Assembly (NCBI GenBank): GCA_903873965.1
Contig: CAIQQO010000484.1
Location: forward strand, 1-38,001
Direction of reading: 5' to 3'
DNA length: 38,001 nucleotides
From: an uncultured bacterium
GTDB lineage: Bacteria; Chloroflexota; Anaerolineae; J036; Brachytrichaceae
Numbering within the stretch: the stretch's first letter is position 1; each line of letters begins with the position of its first letter. The notes under the pieces are model-generated. The model was given only the letters and a program-made list of their open reading frames with translations, searched no databases and was not told the DNA's origin. Position numbers and translations under genes: made by a program. This document shows positions 7,867 through 15,889 of the stretch, one piece after another.

Positions 7867-7867
7867 G

Positions 7868-9232
7868 ATGGGAAACTACACACTTATTCATAAGGGTACG
7901 ATTGTGGGCAGCACTGGATTGTCCCGCGCCGATGTCCTCCTCGATGGGACGCGCATCGCTGCCATCGTTGACCCGGCGGGCGCAGATGATCTTGCTTCTC
8001 TTTCTCCGGATATACACGTTGTCGATGCGACCGATCTGCTCGTATTTCCCGGTTTGATTGACGTACACACACACATGCGCCAGCCCGGCGGTGAACAGAA
8101 AGAGGATTTCTTCACCGGCACTAGCGCTGCATTGGCAGGCGGCGTGACGTCGATCTTCGCTATGCCCAATACTGCACCGGCCATCACCAGCTGCGACACG
8201 CTTGATCTGGCGCTCGATCTTGCATCCCAGAATGCCGTGTGTGACTATGGCGTGTTTATCGGCGCAACCAACACCAACATGCGCCTTAAAGCCGATCATC
8301 CCGATTTACTTGAATGTGGCTTGAAGATGTACATGGGCAGCAGCACTGGCGACCTGCTGGTTGAGGATTTTGGCGCGCAGTATGAACACTTCCAGTTGTA
8401 CCCACACGATCGCGTGATTGGCGTACATGCCGAGCACGAACCTGCTGTCCGTTACTTTGGCCAGCATGGCGAGCGCCGTCCGCACATTGCGGCCGAGATC
8501 GAAGTTGCCCGCGCCGTTGCGTTGGCGGAGCGCTGCAACCGGCGGGTGCACGTGTGCCATGTATCCAGCCGACGCGAGGTTGAGATTATTCGCGATGCCC
8601 GAGCGCGTGGCCTCCCCGTGACTTGCGAGTTTGCGCCGCACTACTTGTTCCTCACCACCGATTTCGATCATGGCCAAGTGACAGAGCAGCGGACAGACGA
8701 GTTGGCTATGTTTGCGCCGGGTAGTATCCTAGAGCCGCAGTCGCTGTATCAGATGAACCCCCCGTTGCGCGAGGAACGCGACATCGCTACATTGTGGGCC
8801 AACCTCGATGTAGCCGACTGCATTGCTACGGATCATGCTCCCCATACCCTGGCGGAAAAGAACAGCGCCAAGCCGCCCAGCGGCGTTCCCGGGCTTGAGA
8901 CCATGTTGCCGTTGCTGCTTACAGCTGCTCACGAAGGTCGACTTACCCTGGCGGATATTGCACGCTTGTGCTGTGAGGGTCCAGCGCGCACCTTTAACAT
9001 TGCTGCCAAGGGTAGAATAGCTCCAGGTTTTGACGCAGACATTACCTTGGTCGATCCACGTGAACAGTGGGTGATCGGCGAGCGCCCCTACTTCTCCAAG
9101 TGTGGCTGGTCGCCGTTCGCGGGCTGGCATATGCGCGGTATCGTCAAGCAGGTGTTTCTGCGCGGTCAGTTGGCGTTTGCGGATGGCACGGTTGTGGCCA
9201 AGCGCGGCGCTGGCAAGCGCATTTCGAACTAG
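7868..9232 (+). CDS. pyrC: Dihydroorotase-like amidohydrolase
   Basis: A 454-residue cyclic amidohydrolase that would interconvert N-carbamoyl-aspartate and dihydroorotate or hydrolyse a similar ring. Metal ligands are seen in order: GLIDVHTHMRQPG (His67, His69), the carboxylated Lys153 in GLKMYMGSST, HAEHE, HVCHVSS, and CIATDHAPH (Asp about 322). ADITLVDP and the C-terminal FAGWHMRG close the barrel as in class I dihydroorotases. I chose the ATG at 7868, one base after the upstream stop and with GGAG eight bases before it; a longer frame into the upstream gene is spurious. The tight spacing shows an operon with the pyrK-like gene. A dihydropyrimidinase or allantoinase activity cannot be excluded. 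Confidence 0.85.
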   Translation: MGNYTLIHKGTIVGSTGLSRADVLLDGTRIAAIVDPAGADDLASLSPDIHVVDATDLLVFPGLIDVHTHMRQPGGEQKEDFFTGTSAALAGGVTSIFAMPNTAPAITSCDTLDLALDLASQNAVCDYGVFIGATNTNMRLKADHPDLLECGLKMYMGSSTGDLLVEDFGAQYEHFQLYPHDRVIGVHAEHEPAVRYFGQHGERRPHIAAEIEVARAVALAERCNRRVHVCHVSSRREVEIIRDARARGLPVTCEFAPHYLFLTTDFDHGQVTEQRTDELAMFAPGSILEPQSLYQMNPPLREERDIATLWANLDVADCIATDHAPHTLAEKNSAKPPSGVPGLETMLPLLLTAAHEGRLTLADIARLCCEGPARTFNIAAKGRIAPGFDADITLVDPREQWVIGERPYFSKCGWSPFAGWHMRGIVKQVFLRGQLAFADGTVVAKRGAGKRISN

Positions 9233-9297
9233 CGGAGTGATGAGACATTAACGAGACATTCAGTCTGGATGCATCTTCGGTACGTAACCGCGTACTC

Positions 9298-10089
9298 ATG
9301 CTGGTCGCGTTGATTGCTTTGACGCCCGTCGCCCTGGCAGTCGTGGAACTTCCCACGCGGAGTGCGTCCATCAGTTTTCTGGGTTCGGCGCTCTCCATCA
9401 CTCTTTCGACCGATTCGCTCCTGATTGTACTGATGCCTGTGCTGACGTGTGCGGGCGTCGACTGGGTGTTGCGCAGCCATCCAGACGTCAGGGCCGGCGA
9501 GATCCCTTACCTGTTTCCTTTCTGGATCGCACCTGCCTTTGCGGCGTTGACGGTCAGTTGGCTATTGACACGTATTACCACATGGCCTTTGTGGATTGGC
9601 GTGCTGCTGTTGGGCATCGTAGCCATTGCCACGCTCATTTTCGCCGAATATGTCGGCCTTTCGCCCTACGCGCCCGGTTACGCCGTTGCGCGCCTTGCTC
9701 TCACCGGCGTCAGTTACGCCATCGCCTTTGGCCTATTCACACTCATCTACAGTTCGCATGAGCGTAGTGTGATTACTGCTACTTTGACTACCTTGGTGGC
9801 ATTTGGTCTGACGCTCGACCTGATGTCGCCTCACCTTATTGGGCTGGGAACGGCGGCTACTTTTTCACTCGTCGTAGGGCTGCTGGTCGGCGAGGCCAAC
9901 TGGGCGCTGAATTACTGGAATCTCTCCATCTGGAGCGCCGGCGTCATTCTATTGTCGGTGCTGTATGTCATGATCGGTCTGGCGCAGCAATACTTCCAGG
10001 ATCGGCTGTCGCGCGGTGTGGTGATCGAATTTGCCATTGTGGCCGCCATCGCGGTTTTTATCGCATGGCAACTGGCAGGCGTACGTTGA
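9298..10089 (+). CDS. Multi-pass membrane protein of unknown function
   Basis: A 263-residue, strongly hydrophobic protein with about eight predicted transmembrane helices, for example residues 1-16, 35-50, 72-90, 96-115, 130-150, 160-215 and 215-262. Charged residues are confined to short loops such as RSHPDVRAGE and SSHERS. It resembles uncharacterised membrane proteins found in Chloroflexota (DUF5656-like by eye), but there is no motif to fix a function. The 17 codons upstream of the ATG are in frame without ATG, GTG or TTG and look less hydrophobic, so the start is reasonable. It sits between the dihydroorotase-like and PfkB kinase genes on the same strand, and a transport role for their substrate would be speculative. 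Confidence 0.7.
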   Translation: MLVALIALTPVALAVVELPTRSASISFLGSALSITLSTDSLLIVLMPVLTCAGVDWVLRSHPDVRAGEIPYLFPFWIAPAFAALTVSWLLTRITTWPLWIGVLLLGIVAIATLIFAEYVGLSPYAPGYAVARLALTGVSYAIAFGLFTLIYSSHERSVITATLTTLVAFGLTLDLMSPHLIGLGTAATFSLVVGLLVGEANWALNYWNLSIWSAGVILLSVLYVMIGLAQQYFQDRLSRGVVIEFAIVAAIAVFIAWQLAGVR

Positions 10090-10147
10090 TCCGTCCAGCA
10101 AAAAACGACTAAACTACTTACCCAAATATACGGAAGGCAAACCACTT

Positions 10148-11134
10148 ATGCCAGAAGGCGTTCTCGTCATCGGTGCGGCTAATCTCGATATCAAAAGTCA
10201 CATGCTGAATCCGCCGATAGTCGGTTCATCCACATCGGCGTCAATGAAGAGCAGCGTCGGAGGCGTCGCGCGCAATATCGCCGAAAATCTTGTCCGGCTG
10301 GGCGTGCCAGTGACGTTACTCACTGCCGTGGGCGATGATTACGCTGGCGAAGACATACTCAATAATGCAGACGACGTCGGCATCGATGTGTCGCGCGCGA
10401 TGATCATTGAAAACGGCACAACCGGCATGTACATGGGCGCGATCGGCAAGGACGGCAACCTCTTATTCGGCATCGCCGACCTCAGCGTGCTGCGCCATGT
10501 TACGCGCGACTACCTGCGCCTCAATCGCGATGCTTTCCGTGAATGTAGCCTGGTCGCGCTCGATATGAACCTCAGCGATGATGCAATGTTGGCAGCTTTT
10601 CACATGGCGCGCGAGTATCACAAGCCGATCTGTGTGGACCCCACATCGGCGGACCGTGCTTACCGCCTCCTGCCACACCTGCCGTTGCTCGATCTGATCA
10701 CGCCCAATCTTGCCGAGGCACAGGCTATTCTGGACTGTGCGCCGATTCGCACGCCCGATGATGCCTTGCAGGCAGCGCGCCGACTGGCCGGCCTTGGCGT
10801 TGCCGCGGCTGTCATCACGCAGGCTGAACGTGGCGCGTGTTACGCCACGGCTAAGGAAAGCGGTCAGTTCCCGGCGCTCAAAGTTGATATTGTCGACAGC
10901 ACCGGCGCAGGCGATGCGCTGACGGCCGCGTTGATTTTCGGCATGCTGCAAGGCATTGATATTGGTGAATCCGTCAAACTCGGCTTGCGCGCGGCAGCAC
11001 TCACCTTGCGTTCGCTGGAGACCGTAGCTCCCGATCTCAGCCTCGATAGTCTTTACGGGCTGGATCAATTTGTCCATACCCACGATCGTTTTGATGTATC
11101 TGCTGCTGATTATGATCCTTATGACGAATATTGA
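10148..11134 (+). CDS. PfkB-family carbohydrate/nucleoside kinase (pseudouridine-kinase-like)
   Basis: A 328-residue ribokinase-fold kinase. The first signature is GGVARNIAENLVRLG (about residues 38-52), closer to pseudouridine kinases than to fructokinases. The second, DSTGAGDALTAAL (about 255-267), holds the catalytic Asp and anion hole. ITPNLAEAQ and TQAERGACY are also typical. The start is the ATG at 10148, with GGAAGG about ten bases upstream; the frame extends into the preceding gene only as an artefact. No pseudouridine glycosidase gene (psuG) is adjacent, so the substrate may be another nucleoside or ribose derivative. The C-terminus has an unusual acidic, Tyr/Asp-rich tail (ADYDPYDEY). 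The context of nucleobase hydrolases favours nucleoside salvage or breakdown. Confidence 0.85.
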   Translation: MPEGVLVIGAANLDIKSHMLNPPIVGSSTSASMKSSVGGVARNIAENLVRLGVPVTLLTAVGDDYAGEDILNNADDVGIDVSRAMIIENGTTGMYMGAIGKDGNLLFGIADLSVLRHVTRDYLRLNRDAFRECSLVALDMNLSDDAMLAAFHMAREYHKPICVDPTSADRAYRLLPHLPLLDLITPNLAEAQAILDCAPIRTPDDALQAARRLAGLGVAAAVITQAERGACYATAKESGQFPALKVDIVDSTGAGDALTAALIFGMLQGIDIGESVKLGLRAAALTLRSLETVAPDLSLDSLYGLDQFVHTHDRFDVSAADYDPYDEY

Positions 11135-11171
11135 CCCCATTTTTTTGGCCATTCAGGCATAATCAGGCTCC

Positions 11172-11837
11172 ATGAATGACTATCTCGCTGTACTCATTGC
11201 TTTCGTATGTGTGTTCACAGTCCTTGGTGTGGCCGAAGGTTTGCGTCGCACGTTCAAGCTGCCAGTCGAGTTTACGAGAAAGTTTGTCCATGTGGGCGTA
11301 GGCATGTGGGCGTGGGGAACGGCAGCCTTGTTCCAAGATAAGTGGTTTGCCATCATCCCGCCTGCGTCGTTCATCCTTTTGAATTATATTTCCTATCGGC
11401 GCGATGTTTTCAAGGGCATGGAGTCCGGCGATCGGTCCAACCTTGGCACGGTGTACTTCCCCATCGCGTTTGTGGCGTTGATTCTGGTGTTTTTTGATTA
11501 CGATAAACGCTTGTTTGTGGCTGCCTTGATGCCGTTGACATGGGGCGATGCCTTTGCCGCTGTCATTGGCAAACTGAAAGGAGCTCACAAGTACAAGGTG
11601 ATTGGCGGCACACGCAGCCTTGAGGGATCACTCGTGATGTTGGTGGTTTCCTTCGTCGCTGTCTGGATGACGATCTTGATTTTCTATCATTCTGCAATGA
11701 TTGCTTTGATCGTCGCATTGCCCGTTGCCATATTGGCCACACTTGTCGAAGCAGTCAGCCCATGGGGATTGGATAACCTGCTGGTCCCGGCGTCGAGTGT
11801 ACTCGGCATAATGCTCATGCTGTCGTTTCTGGTTTAA
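11172..11837 (+). CDS. CTP-dependent polyprenol/phytol-kinase-like integral membrane protein
   Basis: A 221-residue enzyme of the dolichol kinase/phytol kinase (VTE5) and CDP-diglyceride synthetase-like clan, expected to phosphorylate a long-chain isoprenoid alcohol or diacylglycerol in the membrane. Visible signatures are EFTRKFVHVGVGMW after the first helix, LTWGDAFAAVIGK, GTRSLEGSL, and EAVSPWGLDNLLVP near the end; these are the family's nucleotide and metal-binding loops. Six or seven hydrophobic segments fit the usual length. The -10-like CATAAT at 11158-11163 ends eight bases before the ATG, so the transcript may be nearly leaderless. Its link to the nucleobase genes around it is unclear; it may be present by proximity only. 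Confidence 0.82.
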   Translation: MNDYLAVLIAFVCVFTVLGVAEGLRRTFKLPVEFTRKFVHVGVGMWAWGTAALFQDKWFAIIPPASFILLNYISYRRDVFKGMESGDRSNLGTVYFPIAFVALILVFFDYDKRLFVAALMPLTWGDAFAAVIGKLKGAHKYKVIGGTRSLEGSLVMLVVSFVAVWMTILIFYHSAMIALIVALPVAILATLVEAVSPWGLDNLLVPASSVLGIMLMLSFLV

Positions 11838-11842
11838 TTGTC

Positions 11843-13198
11843 TTGGCTTTAATACTAAAGAATCTCTCGCTGGTGACGCCACGGGGTCGCGTTATCGAAC
11901 GTGGCTACCTGATGATCGAGGGTGAGCGCATCGCGGCCATTGGCGAGGGCGCGCCGCCGCAGGCGCTGATCACCCAGTCACTCGTCACAACGTTGCAATA
12001 CCCACAGATCATCGACGCCACGCACAAACTGGCGATTCCTGGTCTTGTCAACGCACACACCCACCTTGAGCAGACTTTCATGCGTGGTTACAGCGCCAAC
12101 CACTCGTTACTCGACTGGCTGCGCAACTATATATGGAAGTTGCAGGCCGCGATGACGCTGGACGACATCCGCCTGGCTTGTACACTCGGTATGATCGAGG
12201 CGATTCGGGGCGGTGCGACGGCCATCGTCCAGCATTTCAAGCTGCCTTTGACACAAGAGCACACGGATGCGGTTTTGCGCGCCGCCAGTGCTCTGGGTGT
12301 CCGACTGGTGCTGGCACGTGGCTGGGCTGATCGCGGCGTCAATGCTGAATCATCGGCGTCCATTATGGCGGACCTTGGCCGTCTTTTCTCCGATTGGCAT
12401 GGTGGCGCTGATGGCCGGATTACGATTGCCAACGGCCCCCTTGCACCGTGGCGGTGTACTCCTGAACTGTTACAGCGCACCACCGAACTGGCGCGTGCGC
12501 ATGGCGCTATCACGCACTGTCACATGAATGAGACGCAGGACGAGGTGGCCATGACGCTCAAGGACTCCGGCATGCGCCCAATCGAATGGTTTGCCTCGCT
12601 TGGTTTGCTCGGCGACGATTTCGATGCGGTTCATGGCGTGTGGCTGTCTGATCGCGAATGCGCATTGCTGGCTGAGCATCATGCCACGGTGGCGCATTGC
12701 CCAGGTGCCAACATGATCCTGGCGTCTGGCGTTGCGCCCATTGTCAAGCTCTTGCAACAGGGCGTGAACGTCGCACTCGCCACGGATGGCCCGGCCAGCA
12801 ATGACGGGCAGGACATGATCGAGATGATGCGGTTGGCTGCCTTTATGGCGCGCGTGACCACGCTTGATCCACAGGTGATGTCGCCGAGCCAGGTGCTGGA
12901 TATGGCGACGGTAAATGGCGCACGGGCAGCCAGGCTACCCGGCGGCCAGTTAGTCGTTGGGGCGCCTGCCGATATCGTTTTGATCGACATGAATGCGGCG
13001 CATATCCAGCCAATCGGACATCCACTGTCGTCGCTCGTGTACAGCGCGCGCGGCTCGGATGTGGATACTGTTTTTGTCAACGGCCGCATCTTGATGGCCG
13101 ATAAACAGATGGTCGGAGTCGATGAGGTTGCGCTCCTGGATGAGTGCCGCGAGCGCGCTGCCTCTCTGGCCAAACGTGCAGGTATCTCCGCGGCATAA
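11843..13198 (+). CDS. Amidohydrolase of the MTA/SAH deaminase, SsnA-like group
   Basis: A 451-residue zinc or iron hydrolase that would deaminate a purine-type compound (5'-methylthioadenosine, S-adenosylhomocysteine or guanine-like). In order: N-terminal beta-sandwich LILKNLSLVTPRG, GLVNAHTHLEQTFMRG (His72, His74), AIVQHF, THCHMNETQDE (His225, His227), AVHGVWLSDREC, HCPGANM, and ATDGPASND with the metal Asp about 315, all in the spacing of ATZ/TRZ deaminases. The start is TTG at 11843: the frame's first ATG would delete the conserved first strand. It follows the previous stop by five bases. SsnA of selenium-linked purine clusters belongs to the same group, and a YgeY-like enzyme is close by. 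Exact substrate not determinable. Confidence 0.85.
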   Translation: MALILKNLSLVTPRGRVIERGYLMIEGERIAAIGEGAPPQALITQSLVTTLQYPQIIDATHKLAIPGLVNAHTHLEQTFMRGYSANHSLLDWLRNYIWKLQAAMTLDDIRLACTLGMIEAIRGGATAIVQHFKLPLTQEHTDAVLRAASALGVRLVLARGWADRGVNAESSASIMADLGRLFSDWHGGADGRITIANGPLAPWRCTPELLQRTTELARAHGAITHCHMNETQDEVAMTLKDSGMRPIEWFASLGLLGDDFDAVHGVWLSDRECALLAEHHATVAHCPGANMILASGVAPIVKLLQQGVNVALATDGPASNDGQDMIEMMRLAAFMARVTTLDPQVMSPSQVLDMATVNGARAARLPGGQLVVGAPADIVLIDMNAAHIQPIGHPLSSLVYSARGSDVDTVFVNGRILMADKQMVGVDEVALLDECRERAASLAKRAGISAA

Positions 13199-13220
13199 CA
13201 CTTTCAATCGTCACGGTAAT

Positions 13221-13234
13221 GCCATGCGCATGGC
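13221..13234. promoter_or_regulatory. 14-bp perfect palindrome in the -35 region of the dihydropyrimidinase gene
   Basis: GCCATGC-GCATGGC is a perfect palindrome without spacer. It covers the place where a -35 box should be for the -10 candidate at 13245-13250. That position suits an operator, or an activator site that replaces the missing -35 box. Confidence 0.35.
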
Positions 13235-13244
13235 CATGATGCGT

Positions 13245-13250
13245 TAAGAT
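13245..13250 (+). promoter_or_regulatory. -10 box (TAAGAT) of the dihydropyrimidinase gene, probable leaderless start
   Basis: TAAGAT ends six bases before the ATG at 13257, the same geometry as at 3361 and 6979. No ribosome-binding site is present between the box and the start codon. Confidence 0.45.
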
Positions 13251-13256
13251 TTCGAC

Positions 13257-14669
13257 ATGAATTTTGATCTACTCATTACTCATGGCACTGTGGTGACTGC
13301 CGACGCTACATTCACCGCAGACCTGGCGATCGATGCCGGCAAGATTGCGGCAATTCTGCCTCCAAATTCATCGAGCAGCGTGGCGCTTGGCGTCGCAGCA
13401 CGCGAAACGCGTGATGCGTCAGGCTGCTACGTCATTCCCGGCGCCATCGACGCTCACGTTCATCTGAATATGCCGACGGGTGTGGGATACACCGCTGATG
13501 ACTGGTGCACCGGCACCTCGGCCGCGGCCATGGGTGGTGTGACGGCGCTGATCGATTTTGTCGAGACTGAGCCGGATGAATCACTGTTGCAGGCATTGGA
13601 AAAGCGGTTGGGCGAGACGCATGACGCCATCATTGACTTTGGACTGCATATGACTATTCAGCCGGATGAGCATCCTGTCAATGGTATCCCGCGCCGCGTC
13701 AGCGCGAAGCGCATTGCCGAAATCAAGCAGGTTTATGACGCCGGATGCGCCACGTTCAAGATGTATATGGCTTACCCCGGTTTTCAGGTGCAGGATATGG
13801 ACCTGTTCCGTGCTTTGCGTGCCATAGCCGAGGTCAATGGGCTGGCCTGCATTCATGCTGAAAACGGCGATGTCATCGAAGTGTTGCGCCAGTCGGAAAT
13901 ATGCGACCCTGCGCTGGCGCTGAATCATGCACGCACGCGTCCAACCATTAACGAGCACGAAGCTGTGACGCGCGCCGTGATGTGCGCCGAAGTCAGCGGC
14001 GCGCGTGTGCTGATCTTTCACATCGGCTGCGAGCATGCGGCGCGCGTGGTGGCCGATGCCAAGCTGCGCGGACTGTCCCATATTTACGGCGAAACCTGTC
14101 CGCAATACCTGGTGCTGACTGAGGATGCATTGGCACGCCCGGATGGTCGCTTGTATGTGTGCGCGCCGCCATTGCGACCGCAGGCCGATCAGGATGCGAT
14201 GTGGCGCATGCTGGCATCGCGCGCGCTTGACATTGTCAGCACCGATCACTGCCCGTTTACGCTGGCGCAGAAAGACAAGGGTAGCGCCGACTTTCGGCAG
14301 GCTCCCGGCGGGATGCCCGGCATCGAGACGCGCCTGGGGCTGTTGCACGAGTATGGAGTGCGGCGCGGACGCCTCAGCTTAAACGATTGGGTGCGTATCT
14401 GCAGCACGCGCCCAGCCGAGATTCACGGCATGAACCAGAAAGGGCGCGTCGCGGTTGGCTATGATGCCGATATCGTGATATTTGATCCCAAAGCGCGCAA
14501 GAACCTCACACCGCGTGAACTGCACTCGGCCATCGATTGGTCGGCCTATAACGGGCTGACATGCACCGGCTGGCCGAGGGATGTTATTGCGCGCGGCGAC
14601 TTTGTTGTGCGCGATCAGCGCTTATGTGCCTCGCCGGCGCGCGGGCGCTTTATTCGGCGCAGCTTCTGA
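13257..14669 (+). CDS. hydA: Dihydropyrimidinase / D-hydantoinase-type amidohydrolase
   Basis: A 470-residue ring-opening hydrolase for dihydrouracil, hydantoin or allantoin-like rings. Landmarks: GAIDAHVHLNMPTG (His67, His69), carboxylated Lys168 in ATFKMYMAYPG, CIHAENGDVIE, FHIGCEHAA, GETCPQYL, ALDIVSTDHCPF and the AxxFGM-like STRPAEIHGM that precedes DADIVIFDP. These match dihydropyrimidinases better than dihydroorotases. The gene has its own leaderless-type promoter with a palindrome upstream. Its TGA is immediately followed, with no base in between, by the stop of the convergent winged-helix gene. With the dihydroorotase-like and SsnA-like genes it makes three amidohydrolases within 7 kb, supporting nucleobase catabolism as the theme. 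Confidence 0.9.
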   Translation: MNFDLLITHGTVVTADATFTADLAIDAGKIAAILPPNSSSSVALGVAARETRDASGCYVIPGAIDAHVHLNMPTGVGYTADDWCTGTSAAAMGGVTALIDFVETEPDESLLQALEKRLGETHDAIIDFGLHMTIQPDEHPVNGIPRRVSAKRIAEIKQVYDAGCATFKMYMAYPGFQVQDMDLFRALRAIAEVNGLACIHAENGDVIEVLRQSEICDPALALNHARTRPTINEHEAVTRAVMCAEVSGARVLIFHIGCEHAARVVADAKLRGLSHIYGETCPQYLVLTEDALARPDGRLYVCAPPLRPQADQDAMWRMLASRALDIVSTDHCPFTLAQKDKGSADFRQAPGGMPGIETRLGLLHEYGVRRGRLSLNDWVRICSTRPAEIHGMNQKGRVAVGYDADIVIFDPKARKNLTPRELHSAIDWSAYNGLTCTGWPRDVIARGDFVVRDQRLCASPARGRFIRRSF

Positions 14670-15428
14670 CTAAATAAACATGTACCCATTCCCGCGGACG
14701 TTGACAATGCGGTGTGAGAGTCCCTCATAACGTTCCAGCTTGCTGCGCAGGCGCATCATGTGCGGGCGCAACAGTTTGATGTCTTCGTCAAAAGGATCGC
14801 CTGTGTGGCGCAACCCGTGCCTGATCAGATCATCCATGCTGACCGTATGGTCACGATGGCTTAGCAGCAGGTCGAACAAGCGCCCTTCGACCGGGCTCAG
14901 GCGAATGTACTTGTTTTTCACATAGATGACGTTGGATTCAGGACTCCACTGGAAATCGGCGCTCGCCTCGCTGGGCATCGGCGGGGCAGGCGGGATCACC
15001 TGGCTTGCTTGCGGAGCGTGTGATGCGACGCGCTCAGCCAGCACCCTGGCGCGCAGTTCACGCTGGATGGCCGGTTCGCTTGCCAGCACGTAATCCAGGA
15101 CACCCAGCGTCAGCGCTTTGATGGCCGATTGAACCGAGTTGATTACGTTCAGCCCATTACCATCCTGATCGAAGAGCATGGTAGGCGGCAGGGGCATGCC
15201 AGTTTCTTTGAGCAACGTGAGTAACGGGATGGCGCCAGCCTGCACTTCGGCAACCAGCATCAGGTTAGTGACACCACCGCCATGATGTGATCCAGCGATG
15301 CGCAGGCTATTAAGGGTTTCTGCAACGCTATGGGTATCGCGCACTTCACATCCAGCTTCAGTCAATCCTTTCAGGATTGCTGGATCAGCGCCACGGCCAT
15401 TCATCATGTAGATTGTTTGAGCAGTCAT
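14670..15428 (-). CDS. OmpR-type winged-helix regulator with a degenerate receiver-like domain
   Basis: A 252-residue putative transcription factor. Residues about 1-125 look like a response-regulator receiver by strand/helix pattern, but the phosphorylatable Asp expected after the third strand is missing (LMLVAEVQAG) and the conserved Lys is not seen (VLDYVLASE), so control by phosphorylation is unlikely. A Pro/Ala-rich linker (about 135-155) leads to an OmpR/PhoB-type winged helix: YIRLSPVEGRLFDLLLSHRD, then HMMRLRSKLERYEG and RIVNVRGNGYMFI. GGGAGAA lies upstream of the ATG. It is the last of three close genes on this strand (27 bases after the NHLP-like gene) behind the secreted peptide gene, so it probably senses or controls that module. 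Confidence 0.8.
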   Translation of the reverse strand: MTAQTIYMMNGRGADPAILKGLTEAGCEVRDTHSVAETLNSLRIAGSHHGGGVTNLMLVAEVQAGAIPLLTLLKETGMPLPPTMLFDQDGNGLNVINSVQSAIKALTLGVLDYVLASEPAIQRELRARVLAERVASHAPQASQVIPPAPPMPSEASADFQWSPESNVIYVKNKYIRLSPVEGRLFDLLLSHRDHTVSMDDLIRHGLRHTGDPFDEDIKLLRPHMMRLRSKLERYEGLSHRIVNVRGNGYMFI

Positions 15429-15455
15429 TAAGAATTCTCCCGTTATTTGTGCTGC

Positions 15456-15842
15456 CTATGACGCCGCTTGTATGTCGGCATAGGATATTGCGGCAGCCGG
15501 CAAACCCGGCAGCGTGTTAATGATGCGTTGCGCTACTGCTTCCATAGAAATGGCTGAGTGAAGCGCCGGCCTGTGGGTACCAGCGTGTAACGATTGGTAG
15601 AACCGATCGATGGCAGCATCCGTTTCAGCCAGCGCATCCGGGGTTCCACATACTGATACCAGTTCGCGCGATAACTCGGCCAGGCTGCCCGCTTTACTCG
15701 TCAGAATGGCATATTGCTCTGCCGGTTGCAGGTCATATCCCTGCAAAACCTGGGCGCGATCGCTGCTGAAAATGCCGTTTAGCAAAGCCGGATCGAGCAG
15801 GGCATGCCCGAGCAAGCGATTGACCTCTTGACTCATCATCAT
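15456..15842 (-). CDS. NHLP/Os1348-like small protein, possible leader-type or precursor protein
   Basis: A 128-residue protein. The first half (about residues 8-60: LLGHALLDPALLNGIFSSDR, then QGYDLQPAEQYAILTSKAGS and LAELSREL) follows the pattern of nitrile-hydratase-like leader peptides and Os1348/Franean1-type proteins, that is 'A-L-x-D-P-x-hhh-hh, L, YxLxxxE'. In other genomes that pattern serves as the leader of ribosomally made peptides. The second half (VSVCGTPDAL ... GLPAAAISYADIQAAS) is Ala-rich with a single Cys and is not a recognisable core peptide. Three consecutive ATGs start the gene, with AAGGA about 14 bases upstream. No maturation enzyme or exporter is adjacent, so a precursor role is only inference; it may be a regulator-type relative. 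Confidence 0.6.
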   Translation of the reverse strand: MMMSQEVNRLLGHALLDPALLNGIFSSDRAQVLQGYDLQPAEQYAILTSKAGSLAELSRELVSVCGTPDALAETDAAIDRFYQSLHAGTHRPALHSAISMEAVAQRIINTLPGLPAAAISYADIQAAS

Positions 15843-15889
15843 TATTTTTAATATCCTTGACTAAGGTGGGACGACCCACAGATCGTTTC

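Noticed and set aside
7721-7867. Upstream extension of the dihydroorotase-like frame into the pyrK-like gene
   Set aside because: The extension covers the Fe-S region of pyrK in another frame; the ATG at 7868 has a ribosome site and correct family start.
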